Shown: positions 53,280 to 62,165, counted from the first letter of the stretch. The stretch is DNA of 64,000 nt from AC-32 sp963788215 (GCA_963788215.1 CAWBFX010000003.1:434001-498000); one strand, 5' to 3'. Notes: a model not told the origin generated them from the sequence alone. Translations and numbers: made by a program.

Positions 53280-55845
53280 CTGCGCGCGCCGCCTTTTCCG
53301 AGTGTCAGATTGACCTTCCCGCGGTTCGCGAGCCTCCTGCCGGGCCTGGGCGTCTGCCGGATGACGCGGTTCTTCTTTCGGGCCGTGGAACGCACTCTCG
53401 AGACCCTGCCGACGCGGCAGTGGGCGCGCGCGATCCGCGTCCTCGCCCTGGACAGCGCCAGGCCGACGACACGCGGAACGACGCACGGCGGCTTGAACGG
53501 CGGCGGGGGCGGAGGTGGAGGTGGCGGAGGCGGAGGCGGTGGCGGCGGTGGCGGAGGCGGTGGCGGTGGAGGCGGTGGCGGTGGCGGAGGCGGTGGCGGC
53601 GGCGGTGGAGGCGGTGGCGGTGGAGGCGGTGGCGGTGGAGGCGGAGGTAGGTGGAGGTGGCGGAGGAGGTGGAGGTGGCGGAGGCGGCGGAGGTGGCGGA
53701 GGCGGCGGCGGCGGGCCCTCCGGCGTGTACGTCACCTGCAGCCCGTTCGAGAGGGCTCCGCCGGCGCCGTTGCACCCGTACTGGTCGAGGATCGACTCGT
53801 CGACGTCCTGCACGCCCTCGGTCGAGCTCCCGGCGCCGTTCGACAGGTCGCCGTAGACCGTCCTGATCACCTGGTCGTCCTCGTCGAAGACGAGCTCGAA
53901 GTCGGCGTTTCCGGACCCGGGGTAGTACTGCGCGCGCCACTCGACGTAGAACTGCCGGTGCGGCGCCGTGCCGGTGGTCGCCGTGTAGATCCCGAAGCCC
54001 GAGTTCGCGGTGTAGAGGTCGTCCCAGTACGGGGCGAACGCCGCGCCGTGGTCGGCCGCCGGCAGGCACGGGTTCTCGTAGTCGTTCTGGACGTCCGTGG
54101 TGAACTGGAGGTTGCCGTTCGCGCTGGCGGTGGCCGTGCTGTAGCTGTGGCCGTAGATCCGGACCGGGAACGGGAGCGCGAACGTGGTCGTGCAGTCGTC
54201 GCAGTGGTTCCCGATGTCGACCGTGCCGGGCACGATCGACTGCCCCGTCTGCGTCGTGAGCACGTAGTGCGGCGGTGGTGGAGGCGGCGGGGGCGGCCCA
54301 CTGCCTACGTCCAGCGTCTCGGTCTGCGGCGACTCGCCGCCCGAGAAACCGCCTGCGGCGACGAGCTTGCCGGCTGCCCAGGTTCCGCCGATCAGATAGC
54401 GGGCCTGCTGGAGATCGGGTCCCGTCGACCAGTTGTCGCTGAGCGGCTCGTACACGTAGGTCGAGCCCTCGTGCCCGCCGGTGGCCCCGCCGCCGAAGCT
54501 CCAGAGCTTCCCGAGGGCGACCGCATTGCCTGGCGTAAGCACGGCTCCGGGCATGGGTGCTCTTGACGTCCACGTGTCCGCAGCGGGGTCGTAGTCCCAG
54601 AGGAGGTCGAGATAGTCCCCGGCCGCGTCCTGCCCGCCGGCGACGTAGAAGTGGCCGTTGATCGCGCCCGAAGCGAAGCCGCCTGCGGCGTGTGGGAGCG
54701 GGGCGCCGTTCGTGAAGCCGCCGCCCGCGGGATCGAAGATCCAGGTCGTCGAAGTGGCGTCGCAGTTGCAGTACGTGCTGTAGCCGCCGACCAGGAAGAT
54801 GTTCCCGCTGACGGGATCGACGCCCGACGCCATCTCGTAGCGCGGCGCAGGCATCGGCGGCCCGATGCTCCAGCTGTTCGTCGCGATGTCGTAGATCCTC
54901 GTCGTGTCGGTCGTGTTGCCGGAGAGGAGCCCCCCGAAGACGTAGATCTGGTTCGTCGGCGCGTAGTAGACGGCCGAGGCTCCGAACGCCCCGGTCGGCA
55001 TGTCGGCGATGGTCGTCCAGTGGTCGGTCGCCGGGTCGTAGCGGAAGGCGCTCGTGTAGTAGCCCGCTCCGCCGAAGATGTAGGCGTAGGTGCCGTCGGA
55101 GGTCGCAGCGGCGCCGCCCCGCCCCGCCGGGATCGGGGCGCGCACCTGCCAGTCGAGCTCGGTGCCGCTGAGCCGGAAGACCTGGTCCGGATCGGGTGTG
55201 TTCGTCACGCACGTCGTCTTGCGCGTCCAGTCGATGCAACCGGTGCCGAAGCCGTTGTTCGGGTTCCGCCACGCGGCGCCCTGGCCCGACTGCGACGGTG
55301 CGGTCCTGCCAGCCCCACTGGCCCGTCTGGCCGTAGTTCTGGTTCGCCTGGACGGAGACCCAGTACGCCCCCGCTGTGAGCGTGACCGCAGGGTCGAGGG
55401 TGATCGTGAAGTCGCCGGCCGCCTCGGAGTAGGCCAGCGACGCCCGGCTCGCGACCGCGGCGCCGGGCAGGTTCGCGCCGTTCGAGTAGAAGACGACGTT
55501 GAAGCTCGTGGCCGGGCCGCCCCCGTCGAAGTACTGGCCCTGGACGTCGATCGTCGAGATCGACCAGGCCTGGTTGTCGGGCACGGCGAAGTCGTCTGCG
55601 AGCTGGTCGTCGAAGGAGGCGAAGCCGGCCTCGAAGTGCTGAGACGAGGTCGCGTACTGGCCGGGGTTGTCGTACTGGTCGTAGAGGACGTCGGCAGGCG
55701 CTGGGGGAGGCGCGGGCCGCGCGGTCGCGTGGTGAGTCGCCGGCGACGACGGCCTCGGCGCCGGCCGGGCCGTTCTTCCCGGGACCGCCGGCCCTGCGCA
55801 GAGCAGCGCTCCGAGCGCCGCGAGCCCAAGGATCTTCGCCCTCAT
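53276..55845 (-). CDS. PA10: DQYDN domain, Kelch, NIDO-like, poly-Pro and PASTA surface protein with two frameshifts
   Basis: ATG 55845 behind GGGGAGGGGCGG; signal peptide ILGLAALGALLCAGPAVPG. DQYDN domain (about 49-232) in the start frame until 55291-55294, where one missing base shifts it: WGWQDRTVA should continue QSGQGAAWRNP. The second frame carries Kelch (about 234-515) and the NIDO-like domain (about 526-703). At 53648-53649 two Gs (plus strand) are missing from the poly-Pro tract, so the PASTA module (CVVPRVVGLALSRARTRI, HCRVGRV) is in the third frame, ending at 53276. The module order is swapped relative to PA9. Either there are two sequence errors or the gene is decaying. Confidence 0.7.
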
Positions 55846-55874
55846 TCCGCCCCTCCCCAGTCGGCGTTTCGACG

Positions 55875-55903
55875 TTTCTATCGGCTGGGGGACGCGAAGA
55901 CAA
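55875..55903 (-). promoter_or_regulatory. promoter of PA10
   Basis: Minus strand: -35 TTGTCT, 17 bases, -10 TAGAAA. Confidence 0.6.
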
Positions 55904-55940
55904 GTGCCGGCGGGGCTGCGCGTGGCCGCCCCGCCGGCAC
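55904..55940 (-). terminator. terminator of PA11
   Basis: 12-base arms GTGCCGGCGGGG / CCCCGCCGGCAC with a 13-base GC-rich loop, 11 bases beyond the PA11 stop and directly before the PA10 promoter. Confidence 0.75.
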
Positions 55941-55951
55941 GTTCCCGAGCG

Positions 55952-58090
55952 CTACTTGCCTACGGTGAGCTTGATCTTGGTGTAGGCGTTGACGAGCTTG
56001 CCGGCCCTGACGCTCTGCTTCAGGACGCGGCCGCGCTTGCGCTTCGACGACCTCTTCTTCGTGACCTTGCCGACGCGGCAGAAGGCCTTCGTGACCCTCG
56101 ACTTCGCGGCCTTGAGCTTCTGGCCGACGAGCTTCGGGACCTTGCACCGCGAGAAGGTCGCCGCAACCGACGAGTCGGCGCCGAGGCTCACCGAGCAGGC
56201 GCCCCTCCCGGAGCACGCGCCCGACCACCCTGCGAACGCCGATCCGTGCGCCGCCGCCGCGGAGAGGGCGATGGTCGTGCCGCCCCACCACTGGAACGAG
56301 CACGCCGCACCGCAGTCGATGCCGGCCGGGTTCGACGTAACGGTCCCCGCGCCGGTGCCGGCGTGGGAGACCGAGAGCGTCCGCATCGCGCAGTTCGGGA
56401 AGCGGAAGTTCCCGATGCGCGTGTGCCACGCGAACGACGTCGTCGCCGCGTAGTACTCCTGCGTGTACCAGAAGGTGCACTGGTCGCTCGGGTCGACGCT
56501 GATGTCGCTGTAGTCGCCCCAGCGGTTGCTGGTCGTCGTCTGGCTGCCGGTGCCGGCGAAGAGCGTCGCCTCACCCTGCGCGAGCTGGTTCGGCGCGTCG
56601 CTCGAGAGCCGCCCCGCGTAGCGGATCTGCGGGTTGATCGCGGCAGAGGAGGCGCTGAAGCCGATTGCAAGGTCACCCGCAGCGTCCATCGCGGCGCTGC
56701 CCATCCAGCGCCAGGTGTTGTCGGGCTGGTAGGTGCTCTGCTGGGCGAAGGCCGGCGTGCCGGAGGTGACGTTGCGGATCTCCCACCAGCGGATCCCCGC
56801 GACGCCGCCCGACAAGACGGTGAAGTTCCCGACGAGAGCCTCGTGCCCGTCCTGGAACCGCCGGTATGCCGAGCGGAACATCGGACGGTCGCCGATGCCG
56901 TCGAGCCGGTCGGTCGTGCCCGCCTGCGGGACGCACGAGCGCCCGAGGGGACAGAGCTGCGTGTAGGACGCCGGCGCCAGGCTGCCGGCGAACGTGAACG
57001 TCGACGCCGCCGGGGTCCCGAAGTCGACGTGGAAGCGGTAGAGCGGCCAGGTCGAGCTCGACCCGAGCTCGATGAACGGGTTCGGCGCACCCGCCGGCGG
57101 CGCGATGCTGCCGTCGAGGTCGGCCGGCAGGATCGGGTCGGCGGATGAACCGAGCAGCCCCGTCGAGATGAAGGTCCCGGCAGTCCCCGCCAGCATCGCC
57201 GAGCGGTTGAACGCGAACGCCTGCGGACCGAGATACGAGGTCCCGGAGGGGTCGAACACGAGGTCGCTCATGTAGTACGCGTCCGGCCAGACCCCGAGGT
57301 GCGGGTAGTCGTAGAAGTTCGCCCCGAGGTGGTAGCCGTAGCGGAAGTAGGCGCCGGTCGCATCGCCCGACTGCGAGACGGCGATGCACTCGTCGGTCGG
57401 GATCGGCGTCCCCGCGAACTGCGTGATGATCCAGCGGTCGGCCAGCTGGTCGTAGAGGACGACCGGGTCGCCGTCACCGTTGTTCTGGCAGAACCCACCG
57501 AAGCCGGACCAGAGGGTCGCAATGTCGATCGGCCCCAGAACGGAGGCACCCGTCGTCTTGTTGAACACCTGGAGACCGTCGTTGACCGTCTGGACGTACT
57601 GCGTCGCGCCGACCTCGCCGTTCGGGTCCGGCGGCGCGCAGTTGCAGGAGACCCCTGGGAAGCCGATGCCGTCGAAGTTGAGCCCGGGCGCGGGCATGTT
57701 CGGCCTCGCCGCGCGGCTTTGCACGACGGTGTCCGCGGCGTCGTGATGCCGCGAGACCGGGCTCGGGTTCGGGCTGATCTCGCTCTCGCCTCTGGACCCC
57801 GCCGGGATCGCCGGCATCCGGCGCAGCGCAGCGGTGCTGTCGTTCTTGTACGAGTGGCCGACGCTGATCTGCATGCTTCCGGCCGCGACGTGCGCGCGCG
57901 GAACCGGCGCCGGCAAAGAGGGTGCGTGGAACGTCGGCGCCGCACCTGCGAGCACTCCGCCGGCGCTGACGAGGACAGCGGCGCCGAGCACGACGAGCGT
58001 GATCGTCGCCCTGCGCCGGACCGCCGCGAAACGGGCCGCAGCCCGGGCAGATTTCTTAAGGTTTTGCAAGGGTAGCCTCCTGATTAACAA
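55952..58090 (-). CDS. PA11: propeller-like domain, InlB-like repeat and PASTA surface protein without poly-Pro
   Basis: 712 residues from TTG 58090 (after GGGGAGGG); TTG 58069 after CAGGAGG is equally possible. Export segment ATITLVVLGAAVLVSAGGVL. Propeller-like domain (about 131-567) with PPDPNGEVGATQYVQTV and WGDYSDISVDPSDQCTFWY. Then one repeat of the divergent InlB B-repeat type (about 567-647; LSVSHAGTGAGTVTSNPAGI, FAGWSGAC) in place of the proline linker. The Lys/Arg-rich PASTA module keeps both cysteines (CKVPKLVG, FCRVGKV). First gene of the array in transcription direction. Confidence 0.85.
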   Translation of the reverse strand: MLIRRLPLQNLKKSARAAARFAAVRRRATITLVVLGAAVLVSAGGVLAGAAPTFHAPSLPAPVPRAHVAAGSMQISVGHSYKNDSTAALRRMPAIPAGSRGESEISPNPSPVSRHHDAADTVVQSRAARPNMPAPGLNFDGIGFPGVSCNCAPPDPNGEVGATQYVQTVNDGLQVFNKTTGASVLGPIDIATLWSGFGGFCQNNGDGDPVVLYDQLADRWIITQFAGTPIPTDECIAVSQSGDATGAYFRYGYHLGANFYDYPHLGVWPDAYYMSDLVFDPSGTSYLGPQAFAFNRSAMLAGTAGTFISTGLLGSSADPILPADLDGSIAPPAGAPNPFIELGSSSTWPLYRFHVDFGTPAASTFTFAGSLAPASYTQLCPLGRSCVPQAGTTDRLDGIGDRPMFRSAYRRFQDGHEALVGNFTVLSGGVAGIRWWEIRNVTSGTPAFAQQSTYQPDNTWRWMGSAAMDAAGDLAIGFSASSAAINPQIRYAGRLSSDAPNQLAQGEATLFAGTGSQTTTSNRWGDYSDISVDPSDQCTFWYTQEYYAATTSFAWHTRIGNFRFPNCAMRTLSVSHAGTGAGTVTSNPAGIDCGAACSFQWWGGTTIALSAAAAHGSAFAGWSGACSGRGACSVSLGADSSVAATFSRCKVPKLVGQKLKAAKSRVTKAFCRVGKVTKKRSSKRKRGRVLKQSVRAGKLVNAYTKIKLTVGK

Positions 58091-58107
58091 GTTACCCTCC
58101 CCACTCG

Positions 58108-58136
58108 ACAGTAGCAGCGAAGGGCCGGCCCTACAA
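58108..58136 (-). promoter_or_regulatory. promoter of PA11
   Basis: Minus strand: -35 TTGTAG, 17 bases, -10 TACTGT preceded by TGC. Confidence 0.65.
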
Positions 58137-58160
58137 CATCGGCCTTTCAGCGTCGTTTCG

Positions 58161-59387
58161 TTAGATCCGGCCGATCAGGACGCAGGCGTTGTGGCCGCCA
58201 AGGCCCATCGCGTTCGAGAGCGCGACGTCGACCTTGGCCTCGCGCGACTCGTTCGGGACGTAGTCGAGATCGCACGCGGGATCGGGGTTGCGGTAGTTGA
58301 TCGTCGGCGGGAGAACGCCGTCCTTCACGGCCATGACGCACATCAGGGACTCGATCGCGCCCGCGGCTCCGAAGCAGTGGCCCATGACCGACTTCGTCGA
58401 CGAGACCGCGAGCTCGTAGGCGTGCTCGCCGAAGACGTCCTTGATCGCCTTCGTCTCGGCTGCATCGCCGAGCGGCGTCGACGTGCCGTGCGCGTTGATG
58501 TAGCCGACCCGGCCCGGGTCGACCTCGGCTCGCTCGAGGGCGGAGCGCATCATCTCGGCGACGCCCGTCGCGGCCGGCTCGGGCGCGGCCATGTGGTACG
58601 CGTCGTTCGAGGTTCCGTAGCCCAGCACTTCGGCGTAGATCGTCGCGCCCCGGGCCTCCGCCGCCTCGAGCTCCTCGAGCACGAGCACGCACGCGCCCTC
58701 GCCCATCACGAAGCCGGCCCTGGTCGCGTCGAACGGCCGCGAGGCCAGCGGCGGGTCCTCGTCCTCGGCCGCGAGCCCTCGCATGGCGGTGAAGCCGGCG
58801 AGGATCAGGGGGTGGATGCAGGCCTCGGTGCCGCCCGCGAGGATCGCGTCGGCGTCGCCGCGGCGGATGATCTCGGCCCCCTCCCCCACCGCGTGCGAGC
58901 CCGTCGCGCACGCGGAGACCGGCGCGTAGTTCGGGCCTTTGATCCCGAGCGAGATCGCGAGCTGTCCACTGGCCGAGTCGACGAGGACGCTCGGGATGAA
59001 GTGCGGCGAGATGCGGTCGGGCCCGCGGTCGCGGAGCGTGTCGGCCTGCTGGACGATCCCGATCAGCCCGCCGATCGCAGACCCGAAGACGATCCCGACG
59101 CGGTAGGGATCGAACCCGTTCAGACCTGCGTCGGCGACCGCCTCCTTCGCCGCGCCGAGGGCGAGCACGACGTTGCGGTCGAAGCGGCGCAGCTCCTTCG
59201 GCGGCGCGAGCCCGGCCGGATCGAAGTCCTTGACCTCGGCCGCGATGCGCACGGGCAGCCCGTCCGCGTCGAACGCGCGGATGAAGTCGATCCCGCTCTC
59301 GCCGGCGACGGCAGCGCGCCACGTCTCCGGCGCGGTATTCCCCACCGGCGTGATCGCCCCGAGGCCCGTAACGACGACCCGTCGCAC
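58161..59387 (-). CDS. fabF: 3-oxoacyl-ACP synthase II
   Basis: 408 residues, condensing enzyme of fatty-acid elongation. Catalytic Cys in VSACATGSHA (about 163), His in NAHGTSTPLGD (about 302) and His in VMGHCFGAAGA (about 339), with GGTEACIHPL and the C-terminal SNAMGLGGHNACVL. GTG 59387 gives the standard start RRVVVTGLGAITPVG. No acpP or other fab gene is adjacent; it stands 70 bases from the PA11 start. Confidence 0.93.
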   Translation of the reverse strand: MRRVVVTGLGAITPVGNTAPETWRAAVAGESGIDFIRAFDADGLPVRIAAEVKDFDPAGLAPPKELRRFDRNVVLALGAAKEAVADAGLNGFDPYRVGIVFGSAIGGLIGIVQQADTLRDRGPDRISPHFIPSVLVDSASGQLAISLGIKGPNYAPVSACATGSHAVGEGAEIIRRGDADAILAGGTEACIHPLILAGFTAMRGLAAEDEDPPLASRPFDATRAGFVMGEGACVLVLEELEAAEARGATIYAEVLGYGTSNDAYHMAAPEPAATGVAEMMRSALERAEVDPGRVGYINAHGTSTPLGDAAETKAIKDVFGEHAYELAVSSTKSVMGHCFGAAGAIESLMCVMAVKDGVLPPTINYRNPDPACDLDYVPNESREAKVDVALSNAMGLGGHNACVLIGRI

Positions 59388-59397
59388 GGGTCGGAAT

Positions 59398-59895
59398 CTA
59401 CGCGGTGACGCCCGTCTCCCGGAGCGAGAGGTCGGCGAACGTGTCCCAGTTGGCCTCGATCTTCTTCGCCATCGCCTCTTCGTCCTTGCGGTTCTGGCGC
59501 GCGACCTCGGCGGTTTCCTCGTCCCCGGCCGCCTGGGCGACGCGCTCGAGGAGCTGGTAGCTCGCGATCTCGAGGTGCTCGGTGGCGTAGCCGTCGCGCG
59601 CGTTGCGGCCGGCCTTCTCGGAGCGCGCCATGTCGACGACGCCCTTCATCAGCGCGTTCATGATCCCGGCGGCCTCGCGGACGGTGGACGGCGAGGCGTC
59701 GTGGGCCTCGAGCCGCTGCTCGAGCCGGGACGCGTGCTCCTCGGTCTCGAGCTTGTGGTGCCGCAGCTCGGAGCGGATCTCCTCGTCCTCCGTCGTCGAG
59801 ATCATCCCGTCGAGCATCCGCAGGACGTTCTGCTCCATCGCGAGCGCCTCGTCGATGTGCTTGATCAGCTGGTCCGTGAGCTCTTGCGATGCCAT
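59398..59895 (-). CDS. ferritin-like DUF892 (YciE/YciF-type) protein
   Basis: 165 residues, all-helical, with a four-helix-bundle pattern and acidic/histidine positions (EALAMEQNVLRML, RHHKLETEEHASRLEQRL, HLEIASYQLLERVAQ, DEEAMAKKIE). It resembles the DUF892 ferritin-like stress proteins. The ATG at 59895 has GGAGG 6 bases upstream and overlaps the stop of the preceding gene (TGATG). Metal binding is inferred from fold and residues. Confidence 0.75.
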   Translation of the reverse strand: MASQELTDQLIKHIDEALAMEQNVLRMLDGMISTTEDEEIRSELRHHKLETEEHASRLEQRLEAHDASPSTVREAAGIMNALMKGVVDMARSEKAGRNARDGYATEHLEIASYQLLERVAQAAGDEETAEVARQNRKDEEAMAKKIEANWDTFADLSLRETGVTA

Positions 59896-60185
59896 CAGCT
59901 GCCTCCTCCGTCTCGCTTTCGTGTCAGTGCGAATCGCCCGAACTCGCGGCCGCGAAACGTCGCGCGTCCGCGAAACGCGTCGCCGTCGGGCTCGAGCTCG
60001 TCGACGAAGCCGCGGAAGGGCGCGCGGTAGTGGAGGCTGAGGCCGGAGACGTCGAACGGAGCACCCGGCAGCGGCCCGCATTTCGTCTCGCCGCTGGTCC
60101 CGTGGATGCGCTTCCATACGCCGACCATCGGCGGCAGCAGGCCGCCGCGGCGCTCCACGTTCCAGTCACCGTCGAGCTCGGGCAC
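59895..60185 (-). CDS. small conserved-looking protein of unknown function
   Basis: 96 residues, probably a small beta-barrel: DWNVERRGGLLPPMVGVWK, LHYRAPFRGFVDELEPDG, FRGRATFRGREFGRFAL. No family was recognised. GTG start. It overlaps the DUF892 gene by one base, so the two form an operon. It is divergent from the ligase gene with only 19 bases between starts. Confidence 0.6.
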   Translation of the reverse strand: MPELDGDWNVERRGGLLPPMVGVWKRIHGTSGETKCGPLPGAPFDVSGLSLHYRAPFRGFVDELEPDGDAFRGRATFRGREFGRFALTRKRDGGGS

Positions 60186-60204
60186 GGCTAGCGTTCTTCC
60201 CGCA

Positions 60205-61239
60205 GTGCCGCCGAAGAATCTTCCGTTTCCGCCGATGGAGGCCGAGCTCGTCGACGAGCTGCCGACCGGCGATTGGCAGTACGAGCCGAAGTGGGACGGC
60301 TTTCGCGGCGTGCTCGAGAACGTCGGTGGAGACCTGCGGCTGTGGTCCCGGAACGGGCGGCCGCTGCTGCGCTATTTCCCGGAGCTCTCGGAGGTCGGGG
60401 CGCTCCTTCCGCCCGACTCGGCGCTGGACGGCGAGATCGTGATCCAGCAGAAAGGACAGCTCGACTTCGACGCGCTGCAGATGCGCCTTCATCCGGCCGA
60501 GAGCCGGATCCGAAAGCTGTCGGCGGAGATCCCCGCCGAGTTCGTCGCGTTCGACCTTCTTCTCTGGAAGGGAGAGCCGGTCTGGAAGGAGCCCCTGAAG
60601 AAGCGGCGGCGCGAGCTCGAGCGCAAGGCGAAGAAGTTCCTGCTGTCGCCCTCCACGCTCGATCGCAAGCAGGCCGAGAAGTGGCTCGCGCGGCTCGCAC
60701 AGGCCGGGCTGGACGGCGTCGTCGCGAAGCGGCTGGACGTGCCCTACCTACCGGGCTCGCGGGATGGCGTCGCCAAGGTGAAGCCGTACAAGACCGCCGA
60801 CTGCGTGATCGTCGGGTTCCGCTGGAGCGACAAGGCCGACGGTCGGATCTCGACGCTGCTGCTCGGCCTCTACGACGACGCCGGCGAGCTCGACTTCGTC
60901 GGCCACTGCTCCGGCTTTCCGGCGGCCGTGCGGCGGGAGCTCGAGGAGAAGCTGCCGAAGATGGTCGCGAAGGGGAAGCTCAGCGACAAGAGGATCCCGG
61001 GCGGGCAGAGCCGCTGGTCGGCCGGCCGCGAGCTCGACTGGAACCCGGTTCGCCCGAAGCTCGTGATCGAGGTGCGCTACGACAAGCTCGAGAAGAATCG
61101 CTTCCGGCACGGCACGCGCTTCCTGCGCTTCCGGCCGGACAAGGACCCGGACGCGTGCACCTGGCGCGAGGTCAGGCCCCCGCGCCGCGCGAGCGACCTG
61201 ACCGTCCCGAAGCTCCTCGCGGCGAAGACCGGGGTCTGA
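60205..61239 (+). CDS. ATP-dependent DNA ligase, LigC-like
   Basis: 344 residues. Adenylation domain with the nucleotidyl-transfer lysine in YEPKWDGFR (about residue 24), LDGEIVI, EFVAFDLL, LDGVVAKR and VKPYKTADCVIVGFRW; then an OB-fold domain (LLLGLYDDAGELDFVGHCSGF to RPKLVIEVRYDK). The size and lack of polymerase or nuclease domains fit actinobacterial LigC. GTG 60205 is chosen over ATG 60235 because it keeps the PP-rich start typical of LigC. It probably seals repaired breaks together with the convergent polymerase gene. Confidence 0.88.
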   Translation: MPPKNLPFPPMEAELVDELPTGDWQYEPKWDGFRGVLENVGGDLRLWSRNGRPLLRYFPELSEVGALLPPDSALDGEIVIQQKGQLDFDALQMRLHPAESRIRKLSAEIPAEFVAFDLLLWKGEPVWKEPLKKRRRELERKAKKFLLSPSTLDRKQAEKWLARLAQAGLDGVVAKRLDVPYLPGSRDGVAKVKPYKTADCVIVGFRWSDKADGRISTLLLGLYDDAGELDFVGHCSGFPAAVRRELEEKLPKMVAKGKLSDKRIPGGQSRWSAGRELDWNPVRPKLVIEVRYDKLEKNRFRHGTRFLRFRPDKDPDACTWREVRPPRRASDLTVPKLLAAKTGV

Positions 61240-62165
61240 CCCGGGTCTGACCCGGGTCTGACCCCGGTGTCGCCCGGCGGGATGCCGAGCTGCTCGAAGC
61301 GCGGGAGAAGGCTCGCCTTGCGCCGCCACATCCCGGCGGTCAGATCGCCGACCTTCGAGATCCGCTTCCGCATCGTCTTGACCGTGAAGCGCGACGGGTC
61401 GGAGCGCGCCACCTCCGACCACTGCAGCGGCGCCGAGACGCGCGCGTCGGGCGTCGGCCGCACCGAGTAGGCGCACGCGATCGTCCGGTCGCGCGCGTTC
61501 TGGCCGAAGTCGACGAAGACGCCCCGCCGGTCGGCGACGCGCCAGGTCGTCGTCGCCACGTCCTGGTCGTCGATCCGTCGCTCGACCTCCTCCGCCAAGG
61601 CCTTCGCGAACCGCCGCACCTCCGGGAAGGCGAGCTCCGGCCGGATCGGAGAAAGGACGTGCAGCCCGGTCGCGCCGGAGGTCTTCGGGTACGACGCGAG
61701 CCCGAGCTCGTCCATGACCTCCTTCACGACGAGCGCGATCTCGCGGACGAGCTCCCACGGGTTGCCCTCGCTCGGGTCGAGATCGATCAGCAGGTAGTCG
61801 GGCCGCTCGATGTCCTCGACGCGCGAGTGCCAGGTGTGCAGCTCGATGCAGCCGAGGTTGATGACCCAGGCGAGTGCCGCGGGGTTGTCGACGACCGCGA
61901 AGACCGTCGAGTGCCCGGAGGGAAACTGCACGAACTGCTCGCCGACGAAGTCCGGGTGCGAGGGCACGCGCTTCTGGTGGAAGAAGTCGCCGTCGACGCC
62001 GTTCGGGTAGCGCTTCATGTGGAACGGCCGGCGGCGAATGTGGTGCAACGCGCAGTCCGCGACGTCGAGGTAGTACGAGACGAGGTCGCCCTTCGTCAGC
62101 CCGGCCTCGGGGAAGAAGACCTTGTCCGGGTTCGTGATCCCGACCTCGTGGCGCCCGACTCGCAC
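61077..62165 (-). CDS. LigD-type polymerase/primase domain protein (NHEJ PolDom)
   Basis: The homologous part (residues 1 to about 300) is a stand-alone LigD polymerase domain: VGITNPDKVFFPEAGLTKGDL, RPFHMKRYPNG, FFHQKRVPSHPDF, catalytic DLDPSEG near residue 127, and SGATGLHVLSPI. It adds nucleotides or fills gaps in end joining. After LGIPPGDTGV (about 61265) the frame runs through the palindromic repeats and about 160 bases antisense to the ligase gene, with low-complexity Arg/Ser sequence, so the native stop may have been lost. GTG start. No ku gene is in the window. Confidence 0.85.
   Translation of the reverse strand: MRVGRHEVGITNPDKVFFPEAGLTKGDLVSYYLDVADCALHHIRRRPFHMKRYPNGVDGDFFHQKRVPSHPDFVGEQFVQFPSGHSTVFAVVDNPAALAWVINLGCIELHTWHSRVEDIERPDYLLIDLDPSEGNPWELVREIALVVKEVMDELGLASYPKTSGATGLHVLSPIRPELAFPEVRRFAKALAEEVERRIDDQDVATTTWRVADRRGVFVDFGQNARDRTIACAYSVRPTPDARVSAPLQWSEVARSDPSRFTVKTMRKRISKVGDLTAGMWRRKASLLPRFEQLGIPPGDTGVRPGSDPGQTPVFAARSFGTVRSLARRGGLTSRQVHASGSLSGRKRRKRVPCRKRFFSSLS
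61232..61264. repeat. three tandem 11-bp palindromes GGGTCTGACCC
   Basis: Perfect head-to-tail units at 61232-61242, 61243-61253 and 61254-61264, each an interrupted palindrome GGGTC-T-GACCC. The first unit contains the stop codon of the ligase gene; the whole block lies within the 3' extension of the convergent polymerase frame. Confidence 0.9.
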
